This document shows, piece after piece, positions 1 through 11,004 of a stretch of 64,000 nucleotides of DNA. A program made the translations under genes and the position numbers. The number at the start of each line of letters is the position of its first letter. Position 1 is the stretch's first letter. This stretch comes from Chaenocephalus aceratus (taxonomy: Eukaryota; Chordata; Actinopteri; Perciformes; Channichthyidae). The stretch lies in the NCBI GenBank assembly GCA_023974075.1, contig CM043793.1, positions 6,543,628-6,607,627 on the forward strand. The letters are read 5' to 3'. The notes below the pieces were generated by a model, which was not told the DNA's origin, ran no database searches, and saw nothing but the letters and a program-made list of their open reading frames with translations.

Positions 1-57
1 GAAAAAGCAGCGCTGGTTCTTACCTGTGCAGGTGAGTCTCTGGTGTGTCTGTCGGAG

Positions 58-323
58 AAGTTAAGAGGGTGTTTCTCTGCACTGCTGAGCTCGGTGAATG
101 CGACATCAAGAGCCAAACCGCACAGGCTTTATTCACGCTCGTGGGGCTTGACGCGTTGTCCATAAAAGGAGAGGTTATCCCAGCGGGCACTCTCATTGGT
201 CCAGGTGAGCAGGATGCCTCAGTTTCTCTCAGCTCGCGTTTTGATTGGCTGCAGCAGGCATCTGTCAGGAGGTGGATGCAAACCATACAAACTAGTTTCC
301 AAAAAAACCGGAAGAGTGAGTAA
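58..323 (+). CDS. Probable terminal coding exon of an unidentified gene
   Basis: The frame is open from about position 36 to a TAA at 321-323, and an AATAAA polyadenylation signal follows at 380-385, as expected of a last exon. The peptide has an ordinary globular composition (for example TAQALFTLVGLDAL, then GEVIPAGTLIGPG) and ends in a basic tail, KNRKSE. An in-frame TGA at 33-35 means a splice acceptor must lie downstream of it; the AG at 56-57 is a possible one, while the stronger-looking AG at 30-31 would put that stop in frame. The rest of the gene would lie left of the window. I do not recognise the family. The opposite strand also has a long frame and a good donor (CAG/GTAAGA) near position 24, so a minus-strand first exon is the alternative. 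Confidence 0.35.
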
Positions 324-345
324 AGACGTGGGAAGTGTAATAGCA

Positions 346-1480
346 ACGTGGATGTGAAAACGATCCCTCAGAAACCAATCAATAAATGATTACTCCTTCA
401 TATATGTTCTGCTGTTGGAGGAGACAACTTGCAAAAGTGGTTTAATGAAAAACTAAGACATTTTAAAGAGGGCTCTTTATTTATATTTGTTTATTTTGCA
501 TTTCCTTTTTGGCAGAATGTCGGTGCTGCACAAAGGTCTTCTGCTTTGCTTCGCTGAATAAGTCAAACTGGCCTGGAAAACACAAAACAGATTGTTGGGA
601 TAACAATGTATGACAGGTTTCGGACAATATCAAAAACACAATTGGTCAAGATAATTGCAATTCATGGTATTATCCTCAAAATCATAAAAATAAGTTTCGA
701 ACTCAAGCTAGAAAATATAGAAAACATGTTATATTTATTGAAATATTCATTAGATCCCAACATTATTTCAAATCCGATAATCAGACAAAAAATTCAAATA
801 AATCTTCTTGTTTACGTCGGTCCATGCACTCACTGGATAGATTTGAGTAAGAACAATATATTAGTGATTTATGTTCAGAATGCTATACTCATAATGCTAA
901 AATAGGGTGACTAGCTTTGGATTTAGCTTAAAAAACGTGCTTAATTGCGCCATTTTTTAAATGGCATTACAATATACAACCACTTTATCTGAAATTAAAA
1001 TAAGAAACTTATATTATATTCTATTGTTTAGATATATTTTAAATGTGTGCATCATTTTTTGTGAAAAAACAACTGTCATAAATAAGGTCACCTTGCATAA
1101 AAGAGGATACATATGTTCGAAGTACAATTATAACAATGAATTTACTCCTGTGCACCAAGATAGCAAACTAAACACTCTGTTTTGATTCAAGATCATTCAT
1201 TATTACGGAAATGAATCTTGATCAACTTATTGTTCTTTATCCCCATCCACGATACAATCTCATACCTATCCCTTTTACAGTGGCACTTTTACCAAGGGGG
1301 GGTTTGAGGGGTTTGTGGTCAGTTTTGTAATGTAGCTTCATTCAGCAATGAAGAGAAACCCTTAAGACTAAATATTAAAACCCAAGTAACTTTCATGTGT
1401 TGGTAGCAGAAAGCTAAGAGGAGATCAGCACTCTTCTTTATTTCCTTTTTGGTTCATGTGTTTTTTTCCTTGCATTTCAG
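346..1480. other. AT-rich intergenic stretch, nothing recognised
   Basis: Apart from the AATAAA at 380-385 there is only AT-rich sequence with short frames lacking any recognisable motif. The frames at 606-905 and 961-1185 have the biased Ile/Lys/Tyr composition expected of translated AT-rich DNA and are not called as genes. Confidence 0.5.
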
Positions 1481-1489
1481 GTTTATCTT

Positions 1490-1790
1490 TTGATAACAGT
1501 TAAAGGTGACATCACTCTGTGTGACTCCCAAGTCACTGCTGTGGAGTCTTTCCGCTTCCTGGGCAGCATCATAGCCCAGGACCTCAAAGGGGAGCAGAAC
1601 ATCACCAAAAAAGCCCAGCAGAGGATGTTCCAGGACCCTGAGGCGGGCAGGGGAGATAGTGGCCGACTCCCACCCTGGACACAAACTGTTCACCCCCCTC
1701 CCCTCTGGCAGGAGGCTGCGCTCCATCAGGACCAATACCTCTCCCCTCCGCTACCGGCCTCATCAACATGGCCCGGCCCCCGCACTGACA
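1490..1790 (+). mobile_element. Decayed LINE fragment (CR1/L2-type reverse transcriptase C-terminus)
   Basis: The first frame reads VESFRFLGSIIAQDL followed by KKAQQRM, the usual stretch just after the reverse-transcriptase core in fish CR1/L2-like LINEs. About 170 bases on, another frame (from 1659) carries HPGHKLFTPLPSGRRLRSIR, the standard C-terminal signature of the same ORF. The two halves are in different frames and the sequence between them is shortened, so this is a dead, internally deleted copy on the + strand. Confidence 0.75.
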
Positions 1791-2033
1791 CTTCACCTCA
1801 GCCACATCATGGACTCTATGCATTACATTAGTGCACACAATGTTTCATGTCATTGTTGTTCAACATCAAGGCCCCGACAAGCCCTTGATTTAGCTTCTGC
1901 ACTGGGTTTCACAACAAACAAAACCAAAAGCTGAAAAGGTGTGAGAGTTGCAAAAACGAAATGTTTTTATCTGTTGATTAATAACCTAAAATAATCTTGT
2001 TTGCAACTATCTTAACTGTCTGTCAATGTAAAG

Positions 2034-2935
2034 CAGGGGTGTCTCAAACACACAGTGGGCCAACATTAAAAAATGGGTACTAGTCGAGGGCCGGACTGGG
2101 TCAATGTTTATTGCAAAACGTATTGAAATGAACTTGTTGCACATATTAAACCTGGAACTAACAAAGCTTAAATTATTGCCTATAAAACAACATGAAACAT
2201 TAAATAATCAGTTGCATTCATTTCTCATGGCTCTATCTGCAGCTTTTCCGGAGTCATTTCTTATGATTACATTTTCCCACAGGCCAACAACAGCTTCAAG
2301 AAAACAATTCCCCTCAAAGAAGAAACCAAACATGCCCTGCTGTCGTGAGAGAAAAAGTGCAGAAGGAAACATCCATTGAACTAACGGCCCGTCCACACAG
2401 CGGAGTGCGTTGACGCTTGCCGGCGGGCGTGTCTGAAACTCGACCAACAACCAATCACATGAATCTCCCGCCCCTGACACACAAGCAGCGGTTTGATTGG
2501 CTAGAGCTTGTACTGGCATATGATTCGATTGGCTGACGCCTCGCCGAGGCGTCAAAAGTTGAACATTGCTCAACTTTTGCTGCGAGACACGCCAGCTTCG
2601 CTCCACGTCGCTTCCCACAATGCATTTCGGCTAAAAGTGACGTCACCCCCATTCAAAGTGAATGGGGAAGCGTCAACGCACGCCGCTGTGTGGACGGGCC
2701 GTCAGTGTGCTGCTCTGTGATGCTAGTTCAGATACTTGGCATCTCATTTCGGGTGAAAGGTCATCAATGTTTGGGCTCAGGCTCTGAGCGGAGGAGACCC
2801 TCAGGATGGAGTGAAGGTGTGCGTGCAATATACCGGCGGGCCAGATCTCATAGTAATTAGAAATGATCCTGTGGGCCGAAATTAAATCCACCAAGGGCCT
2901 GATTTGGCCCCCGGGCCTTGAGTTTGGCACATGTG
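2034..2935. mobile_element. Non-autonomous hAT element with perfect 8-bp target duplication
   Basis: The element starts CAGGGGTGTCTCAAACACAC and ends with the imperfect complement, TTGAGTTTGGCACATGTG. It is flanked by ATGTAAAG at 2026-2033 and again at 2936-2943, the 8-bp duplication typical of hAT insertion. The interior has no transposase frame and contains a second miniature element (2384-2702). Confidence 0.85.
2384..2702. mobile_element. Nested MITE with about 20-bp inverted repeats
   Basis: The left end ACGGCCCGTCCACACAGCGG is matched by CCGCTGTGTGGACGGGCCGT at the right end. The 319-bp element is GC-rich, lacks coding capacity and sits inside the 2034-2935 hAT copy, so it is the younger insertion. 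No clear target duplication could be assigned. Confidence 0.8.
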
Positions 2936-2943
2936 ATGTAAAG

Positions 2944-5150
2944 TGTATGCTTTAAATGGAGCACTGAACAAATGCCACAAAATAAGTACATTTTAAAAGC
3001 AACTTAAAAAGTTCCACATTGCAATGCTTTGAAACATGTGTAGATCACAGGCATGTGTGAAACCCCAGCTTATTTCAGTGTTCAACCAGTCATGTAAATC
3101 AGAGTCTTGTTTGTCAGGTTCTTCTTTCTGCTACTGACGTAATGATTTGAAAACAAAAGCTTGAGAGCAAGAACTCGGGTGGACTTGGTTTTGTTTAATT
3201 ATCAAGCTGCAAGTAATTCCTGCAAATCAGGACCAACGACGTGAGTTCATCTCGTTACAATGTGTCTGCTCTACTATGTTCTCTCTCTCTTGGTTGAGAC
3301 CTAGCTGTTTTGTGCATCATCTCCCTAAATGATAGCTGGTTGGAGATCTTTAGAATCTTAGCGGATGTTTAGAAATAAAGGTGTGTGAAGGTTATGGACC
3401 CACACTGGTAAATAATGAAACACATGAGAGGTATATCGAATTTGTAGTGTTTGAACCTTTGATGATGAACTTTCTTTTGACGCCAAAACTGATCTAATAA
3501 TGAAACTTGAGATCTTTGCTGCGGCCGATTTGATCTGTTTTCTAACATCAATCATGCCAAAAAAGCTATTACATTTTTAATCAAGTTAAAAATGTGCCGT
3601 GTAGTTTTTTTCAGTTTGTTACCGTCTCATCTTTTTTAAGATCTTCTCCTTTTTCTCTTCTTATCTACTGCTATTTATTCGCTAACCCTTCCTCTTTTTG
3701 GGTCAAGCAAATACCCCCAACTATGACATAATGTAAACGTCTGTTGTTTAGTTAAAGGACGGCCTTCCCAAAGGCGTGTTTCACAGCGAAGCAGAAAGGA
3801 AGAAATACGTCTGGCCCTAACTGTTGCGGGAAACACGCATTGGGAGGTGAAGCCTGTCGTGTAGCTGCTGATCACAGAGACCAGCTGGTCCCTGCACTGT
3901 AATGTGTCTGTCCTTGTGTGCACACAAACTGTCTGCCACAAAAGAGTGGCCAATATGAAATATGAAGTATATTAAAACTGAACAATTCAAAGTTTAAAAC
4001 TTGTACATTTGGATGTTCCATGTATCTGCATCTACAGCTGACTGCAGTGACCTCAAGTGAACATTACCAGCACGGTGTTACTGTACAGTCTTGAATTGAC
4101 TCATTCTATTTACATGCATGGAGACTCCTGCATGTACTTGTTCACTTACAACATTCTCTGCAACATTTAGCTTATTTAAAAACATGTGTTGACATGTATA
4201 GTTTGCTTCATCTATGACTTGCACATTGGTCTTGAAAGGTAATCTAGCACTTTTTTTTATTCTCCGCTGTTTCTTCTTGCAGTATTTTATTCTTTTCTGA
4301 AATGAATAGTAAAGGAGCTCGGGACTTAAGATTTTCATTGCCATATCTACTCTGTAGCTACTGTGCATATGACGATAAAGCCTTTGACTCTGGAAAGCAG
4401 TGCTCCAGGTATTGTGTCCACACCCTGAACCTGCACAGACATGTCAGAATATTTCACTTCCTCAAGTGCCTCTCTTTCACTGCACTATTTTTTTTGTACT
4501 GCAATATAAAGTCATGTTTCTGATCCCCAGAATCTGTTCCCATTTCAAACTTCTACCTGGACCAGGACTTCAGGGTGTAACCTGAGTCTGCGGGGTGTGG
4601 GGTTGTCCTCACCAGGCTGGACCACGCCTCCTGTGCTTTAAACTGAAGCTTCTACTCATGTTGTCCTTGTAAGGTCTTAACTTCAGCTGGAAGTCAACCA
4701 AAAGGCACTCCTCCAACAAAATGGGGGGGGGGGGGGGGGGGTACTTTCAATAGACCTGCGGAACTTTTATGGCTTTACCTGGAGGTTGCAGGTACCGGAT
4801 ACCTTCGCAAATTGACAGTGTCTGTTGGGTGTTCTATGTTTAAAATCTGAAGTCTACAATACCTTTAAACTCCATTAAAGTATAGAAGTAGCCTACATAA
4901 GTGATGCATACAACATATATGTTGACTTTTGCGGTTCTGCTCTGACAAGACATAAAATAGGTGTTCTTGTAAATGAGTTTCTGACAGTCGGCTTTCCTTA
5001 TATGGACTGAAGAGAAGTTCATCACTCTGGAGGCAACCAATAATATGCTAATTATAAAGTACGGTACAAAAAGGCATAAAAAACACGAGTAGCTGTTTGG
5101 TTTATGATGCTGGAGACACCTTTCCACAGAGTTAGTTCGTCTTAGTGATG
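2944..5150. other. Intergenic stretch with LINE-tail-like remnant and a G homopolymer
   Basis: No gene was recognised. Around 4365-4395 the string CATATGACGATAAAGCCTTTG resembles the 3' tails of fish CR1/Rex LINEs. At 4723-4741 there is an uninterrupted run of 19 G. Frames at 3358-3555, 3675-3953 and 4078-4368 show no motif and are not supported. Confidence 0.4.
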
Positions 5151-5166
5151 GACCCATTCTGTCTGT

Positions 5167-5520
5167 GTGGCAGATACTGAGGATTTGGAGATGGATCAGC
5201 GCATTTATAAATGTTTGCAAAGATGTGACGTTCTGTCTCACCTCTCCAATCAGAGGCAGAGTATGACGGTCATGCCTTCTCCATCCTCGGATCATAAACA
5301 TCGTGCCCTGGAAGTCAGGCAGAGGATTGTCCACATTCTCCGGCTGGTTCAGGCCTGTTTGAGGAGCCGCGGGAATGTGAGTCTGTCAAACCACACACTG
5401 GTGAACATGCAACAACACAACAAAGACCAAAGGAGGTGTGAACACAGGAGACACTTCCTGCCTGCCTGCCTGGGAATCATCTGTTGGTTCAGAAAGAGCT
5501 TTTTAGAAAGAAATCAATGA
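5167..5520 (+). CDS. Unrecognised open frame, possible single exon
   Basis: The frame has no upstream ATG but is preceded by CTGTGTGGCAG, which could be a splice acceptor. The product is hydrophilic and rather natural in composition, for example KCLQRCDVLSHLSNQRQSM and ALEVRQRIVHILRLVQACL, the latter predicted amphipathic helix. It ends at TGA 5518-5520. I cannot assign a family. A long frame on the opposite strand over the same bases has less natural composition. It could be a chance frame or an exon of an unassembled gene. Confidence 0.2.
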   Translation: MADTEDLEMDQRIYKCLQRCDVLSHLSNQRQSMTVMPSPSSDHKHRALEVRQRIVHILRLVQACLRSRGNVSLSNHTLVNMQQHNKDQRRCEHRRHFLPACLGIICWFRKSFLERNQ

Positions 5521-6232
5521 AACCTGAAACCTGATAATAATCCAACGCAGTCTTTGTCAGAGGAACAGTTCTGTTGGCTGACAGAGATTATATTCAGGTT
5601 TCAATTCTCTACAGAAACTAGGCTGCGGGAAGAAGGGTCAACGCATTGAGAAATATAAAACTTGAGTTTGTAAAATGGTTGGCGTAAGAGCAAAAGAGAG
5701 GGAAATGTTCTGTGTGAAGGATATTCCAAATCCAAATTATTTTCATTTATTATTTTGTTTGTTGAATGTTAGAAAATGACATTTAAAATGCGCAATTTGA
5801 AGGTACAGGGATCTCACTGGTGTTTTAATCATGATCTGAAGCTGTCTATATATGCAGATGATATTCTGGTAACCCTATCCAGCAAATACAGTCTCATATG
5901 GAAGCATAGACACGCCCACACACTCCCTATGGAGATCACAAACACCTATATAAAAAAGGGAAACCTCAAAATAGAACAATAGGGCCCCTTTAAAGCGCTG
6001 TACAGACATTACTCACCTCAGACCAGCTCCTGTTGTTTGGAAAACAGAGTGGATGATTGAGTAATGATTAGAACAACCATGAGACCTGAGAAGGTGAATC
6101 TCATTTCTCTGTCCTCATGGTGCGATGCTGAAGTTGATTAGAAATGCGTCTGATGTTCTGTGACTTGTGTTGTCCAAGACGATAGAAAGTGAACAGAACA
6201 AATATATATTATATTGATAACCACACTGTTAA

Positions 6233-6609
6233 AGTTGGGGTAGGTACGTTTGAGAAACCGGCTCGAGATACACTTTTTGTTATATTCCATGGAATGCTCT
6301 TAACATCCCGATAGCAATGAATATCTTAAGTGCTTTGACAAAAAATCCATAAAAAATTTCATCTGTGGAAGCCATAATACTGTAAAAAGTACAACCAATC
6401 AGTTTAGGGCCGGCTAAACGGACTGGATGGCCTACCTGCCTGTCAGCCTTCCATCGGGGCACAAACTTATCTCGTGCCCTCATTGGTCATGTGCGCGTTC
6501 GTGTGTGTTGGAGGAGGGGCTCTGTAAGGAAGAGGCAGATTTTCTCCGGTTGTGTATTTTCAAATTCTAGCGATCTCGAGCCGGTTTCTCAAACTTACCT
6601 ACCCCACCT
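6233..6609. mobile_element. TTAA-flanked MITE, copy 1 (family with GGGGTAGGTA ends)
   Basis: The ends AGTTGGGGTAGGTACGTTTG and the complement of CAAACTTACCTACCCCACCT are inverted repeats that run on through GAGAAACCGGCTCGAGAT. The element lies between TTAA at 6229-6232 and TTAA at 6610-6613, which suggests piggyBac-type cross-mobilisation. It is 377 bp, has no coding capacity and would form one long hairpin if transcribed. Confidence 0.85.
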
Positions 6610-6613
6610 TTAA

Positions 6614-7892
6614 CTGTTGCACATCCCCACTTAAAATGTTTTGATTAAAGTTAATACTACTTGTTAAACTCTTCTCGTTTCAAGACAGCAAAATGTGTCT
6701 ATTGTTTCTTTCATACATACAAATTCCTTTTTGTCTTAACTTTCGTAGTCCTTGAATTTCTTTTATTTCCTCGTATTAAGTTATTGTTCTGCACCAAAGT
6801 CATTCCTGTATGTGAACAACTTTGCAATAAATAAGACTTTGATTGTGATATGTTTCTTTAATCAGTATCAGACTAGTAAAACATTACATGTTCATTACAT
6901 TATGTAGCATGATAAAATATTCCACTAACCGTCATCACTGTTAAGTTATTGTTTTATCAGTCAATGCTATATTCAGTTGTGGAAGAAGTAATTTGATTTG
7001 TATGTCAGTAAAAGTAGTGATATCACAGTGTATAATTACAGTTAAGGTCCAGCAATCAAACATTACTCAATTAAATTAGCAAGAGTATAGTATTATAATA
7101 TTCTTAACAATGTGAAAGTATACAGAATAACCCATTTCAGAATAATATATTTTATATAACATCATTTTAATTATTAATGCATTGATGTGTTAACAGTTTA
7201 TAGTTTCTAAAACTAGAAAACTGCTTTAATAAAAAACTAAACAATGCAACTAAACAATATTCACCCAAACATGTATTTTAAAATACCTATATGTATGCAA
7301 TGAAGTAACATGGAATACGAATACTATATGTATTGAACCAAAGACGAACGTAACAAATGAAGATACACAAACAAATGATATGAATGATAATGACAGGAAC
7401 AGGAATCATATGTAATGCTAATTCTCACTGCAGGGACAAAATAAAACTTTAAGAACAAGCTGCTCACAGACCTGGATCACTCCACCTGTGCTGGGAGCTG
7501 CCCTTTATGCTTCCCTGCTCCCCTACACCACCCAGTGTCAACACGAATATTACAACAGATAAACAAAGGATACATACAGATATGATGACTGTAACACTTA
7601 CAACAGCAGGATTCATTTACTTAATGAAAGCACACCGTGTTAAAAAGATTCACCTAGAACAACTGATTTGTAAACTATTTAATTTATTTTTATTTGAGCA
7701 TTAGGTCGATAAAACCGAGAGATTATCTGCAATTTAGAGTTGGTTAAACTCTTGACAAGTAAAGAGTTCTGTAGCTATTTGGGGAACATTTGCGATTAGT
7801 AAAAATGAATCTTTCTGGATTTCGAAACACCAATCACATTATGGAAACAAAACTATGTTATTCAAAATATTTACCAGAAACCTGATGTTAAA
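6614..7892. other. AT-rich intergenic stretch, nothing recognised
   Basis: The stretch holds only AT-rich sequence; no coding frame with a recognisable motif, inverted-repeat pair or tandem repeat was seen. Confidence 0.5.
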
Positions 7893-7896
7893 TTAA

Positions 7897-8344
7897 AGGT
7901 GGAGTAGGTACGTTTGAGAAACCGGCTCGAGATACACTTTTTGTTATATTCCATGGAATGCTCTTAACGTCCCGATAGCAATGAATATCTGAAGTGCTTT
8001 GACAAAAATACACAAAAAATGTAATCCGTGGAAGCCGTAGTACTGTAAAAAGCACGACCAATCATCTGAGCCGGCCCGGCTAAAGTAACTGGATGGCCTA
8101 CCTGCCTGTCATTTCATTTCATTTCAAACCTTTATTTAACCAGATTGGTCCCATTGAGATCATAGATCTCTTTTTCAAGGGAGACCTGTCAGCCTTCCAT
8201 CTGTGCACAAACTTATCTCGTGCCCTCATTGGTTCTGTGTGTTGGAGGAGGTGCTCTGTGAGGAAGTGGCAGATTTTTTCCGGCTGTGTATTTTCAAATT
8301 CTAGCGCACTCCAGCTGGTTTCTCCAAAATGACCAACCCCACCT
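7897..8344. mobile_element. TTAA-flanked MITE, copy 2, carrying an L2 tail insertion
   Basis: Same family and orientation as 6233-6609: the left end reads AGGTGGAGTAGGTACGTTTG and the right end CAACCCCACCT, flanked by TTAA at 7893-7896 and 8345-8348. It is longer than copy 1 because a truncated L2 LINE tail sits at 8112-8184. It abuts the 3' end of the GIMAP relic. Confidence 0.85.
8112..8184 (-). mobile_element. Strongly 5'-truncated L2-type LINE tail
   Basis: Read on the - strand it is the 3' end GATCTATGATCTCAATGGGA, then TAAATAAAGGTTTGAAATGA and TGAAA repeats, nearly identical to the tail of the L2 copy ending at about 10163. It interrupts the surrounding MITE between two copies of CCTGTCA (8105-8111 and 8185-8191), the target duplication of a LINE insertion. 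Confidence 0.85.
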
Positions 8345-8348
8345 TTAA

Positions 8349-9065
8349 GTTGACATCATGATGATCAGGAATCAGTGGAAAGATTAGGCGATAATGCAAT
8401 TTTCTTTGAATTTCACTTCTAGTTTTCTTTCTGTTCAAGTTTTTCTCCTTCCTGATTGTATTCTTCTTGCAGCTCCTGAAGTCTTGTTTGCTCCTCTCGT
8501 CGTCTCTTTTCATTTCTTCTCTCTCCGTCTCCCATTCTTCTTTTTGTGTTCTCATCTCTTCTTTATTGTCCTCCAACTCTCCTTCTAATTTTTCCTCCCA
8601 TCCCTTGTTTCTATTTTCATCCTGCCTTTTATTCTTGATATTATCTTTTTTTCTCAGTTTCTTTACTCTCTTTCTCTCCTCTTGATCCTTGTTGATTATT
8701 TCCTCCATCTCTTGAAGCCGTTGGATCTCTTTTGCTACATTTCTGCTCTCTCCTGTTCCATTCTTTTCATCACTTCTTCCATTTCCTCCTGTGTTTTCTT
8801 TGGAGCCCCTCCCTCTCTCTCTGCATTTCTTCTTCCTTCTCCTTCAGGATCTTCTCCACTTCCTTCTGTATGGCAGTCTCGGCCTCTTGGAACGTCTCCG
8901 AGGTGTAGCAGCTGCCGCCATTTTCCTTCAGCATTTTGTTGGACTTCTTCATCAGCTCTCTGACTTGCATGCGGTTTGTCTGATCTTTTTATTGAAGACC
9001 TGGTATCTCCCTCCACAGTCATTTATCAGTTTTTTCAAAAAGTCATCACAGTTTTCCATAGCCGT
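8349..9065 (-). pseudogene. GIMAP (AIG1-type GTPase) C-terminal region, broken
   Basis: On the - strand the segment starts with ENCDDFLKKLINDCGGRYQV, the typical end of a fish GIMAP GTPase domain. It continues with LMKKSNKMLKENGGSCYT and a long charged coiled coil (KEVEKILKEKEEEMQREREG, then KDQEERKRVKKL), as in fish GIMAPs. GIMAPs are membrane-associated GTPases of lymphocytes and other cells; the coiled coil follows the G domain. Several frameshifts split the reading frame (near 8975, 8770 and 8710), so it cannot make a normal protein. Its upstream part is displaced to 11.0-14.4 kb by inserted elements. A TTAA MITE lies directly at its 3' end. Confidence 0.85.
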
Positions 9066-9103
9066 GGGAACATGTTTCAAATGGGGGGTGCTGTGGGGAT
9101 GAC

Positions 9104-9545
9104 ACCAGGGCCGGTTTTGACCAATTTGCTGCCCGAGGCAAGATTTTAGCTGCATGAAAAACCTCTATAAAAGACCACTATACTACAAACAGAGAAACGG
9201 ATTGACATGGTGGACAGCTTATATAAAAAGGCTTCAAATGTATTTAGTATTGCATGAACATGTTTTAATTGGGGGGGGTGGACTTCATATCCTCTAGGGG
9301 GGTCCGGGGGTGTCCCCCCCGGGAAGATTTGTTTTAAACATTTTAAAGTAAAATGCTTCAATCTGGTGCACTTTGAGCGCACAATTACTAAAGACTGATC
9401 TAGGGGATACAACTCTAAAACACCCATATGAAAAAGATCGGTTTGCATTTTAATAATCAAATAAGTATGTGAACATAACCGATAACCTACCATAGCAAAT
9501 AACAAATACATGTAGGCTAACTTGTTTTATTTTTGTGGATCATTT
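9104..9545. mobile_element. hAT-related remnant inside the GIMAP relic
   Basis: The segment begins CAGGGCCGGTTTTGACCAAT and continues TTGCTGCCCGAGGCAAGATT, the look of ZMYM1-type hAT ends in fish. The part at 9295-9440 (CCCGGGAAGATTTG, later TCAATCTGGTGCACTTTGAG) recurs at 36300-36490 (+) and 53920-54110 (-). CGGCCCTG at about 10972 might be the other end, but the flanks do not give a matching target duplication. Confidence 0.55.
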
Positions 9546-9589
9546 ATATCTTATTTTATCAGTTAACATTTATTTATTTATTATTCCTG

Positions 9590-10163
9590 AGCAAATTGGA
9601 TGCTGCGTATCACAGTGCTCTGAGATTTGTCACAAATTGTAAAGCGCTTACACATCACTGTACCCTGTATACCAAGGCAGGTTTACCATCACTCTCTGTA
9701 CGGAGGCTCAGTCATTGGTTCACGTTTATCTATAAAGCTTTGTTGGGTAAACTCCCGTATTATATCTGCTCTCTGATAACACGGAGAGTTGCAAGCAGCT
9801 ACTGTCTGAGATCGCATGATGTAGTCTTGTTAGATGTGCCAAGAGCAAGGACTGTCTTCGGTAAGACAGCTTTTATGTGCGCAGCTCCACTTGCTTGGAA
9901 CAATCTTCAGCAGAATTGAAACTGAGCAATCTCATTCCTCTGCATGTTTTTAAAGCTAGGCTAAATGAAATGCTTGCTGATACAATGGGCACTTGTAAAT
10001 GTCTATAACTATGTATCCTGTAAATATAATGTGTAATGTCCTTTATTGTTTTTATGTTTCATGTGGAACCTATATGCTGCAGGTCTCCCTTGAAAAAGAG
10101 ATCTATGATCTCAATGGGACCAATCTGAATAAATAAAGGTTTGAAATGAAATGAAATGAAAAT
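9590..10163 (+). mobile_element. 5'-truncated L2-type LINE, ORF2 C-terminus and 3' tail
   Basis: The frame from about 9595 reads KLDAAYHSALRFVTNCKALT, HHCTLYTKAGLPSLSVRR and APLAWNNLQQN, the C-terminal region of vertebrate L2/Maui-type LINEs. It ends at a TGA near 9918. The tail carries GATCTATGATCTCAATGGGA, then AATAAAGGTTTGAAATGAAATGA repeats near 10130-10160. Everything upstream of the last part of the reverse transcriptase is missing, the normal outcome of truncated reverse transcription. Confidence 0.85.
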
Positions 10164-10510
10164 TTATTTTACATATTTTTAACTCTCTGCAGTTTTAAAG
10201 GATATCTTTGGTTTACTGTCCTATAGTAATACATTGGAATGACTTCAAACCTGTTCCAGTCCCAATAATTAATAAAGGAGTACCGTTGGAAATAGTGTTA
10301 CATAGAATTGTGATCAAAACGTTTGAGACCCACTGAGATAACTTAGACTAAAGTGAACTATCTAAGGCCCTCTGAGTCCTTTACCTCACTGAGCTGTAGT
10401 TATCAGCCTCAGTCTGACTGGAGAGGACTCTCCCTCCACATTATTGTAGAAACAGCTTCTTATATCCGTTAGCGCAGCAGAAGCTAACAACATTCCCCTC
10501 CGGTACCGGT

Positions 10511-10511
<1 letters not shown>

Positions 10512-10546
<35 letters not shown>

Positions 10547-10623
10547 CTTCTCCTCTCTCCTCTCCCCCCTTCTCTCTCTCTCTCTCGTCTTCTCCTCTCC
10601 TCTCTCTCATCTTTCTCTCTCTC

Positions 10624-10658
<35 letters not shown>

Positions 10659-10674
10659 TCTCTCTCTCCTCTCT

Positions 10675-10720
<46 letters not shown>

Positions 10721-10725
10721 CTCTA

Positions 10726-10768
<43 letters not shown>
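10512..10768. repeat. Long interrupted (CT)n microsatellite
   Basis: Nearly pure CT dinucleotides with scattered CCT and single-base interruptions run for about 255 bases. Open frames over it on both strands (Leu/Ser or Arg/Glu repeats) are artefacts of the repeat. Confidence 0.98.
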
Positions 10769-10770
<2 letters not shown>

Positions 10771-11004
10771 CTGCGGGCGCCTGATAATCCAACATCCCCC
10801 ACTTTCATCACTTACAGTGCTCACGTACGGGGCAAATGGAAAATGTAACCGGGGTGAAAAGGGTGTTATCTTTACTTAATTATGAATGTTGTTACATCAA
10901 GGCTGAAAATTCATTTTTTTTTGTATTATATTTGTATTTAATTTTGTGGAAGTGCAGATCCCCTGTCCCACGGCCCTGCCGTTTTATACGTAACTCTCTA
11001 TTGT

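Noticed and set aside
8467..9102. + strand frames rich in Leu/Phe/Ser over the GIMAP tail
   Set aside because: They are antisense shadows of the - strand coiled-coil coding sequence.
10386..10811. Arg/Glu-rich frame (-) and Leu/Ser-rich frame (+)
   Set aside because: They are translations of a (CT)n microsatellite; the same applies to 31218-31536.
9104..10977. A single complete hAT element from CAGGGCCGG to CGGCCCTG
   Set aside because: The flanking 8-mers (GATGACAC and CCGTTTTA) do not match, so only a remnant is claimed.
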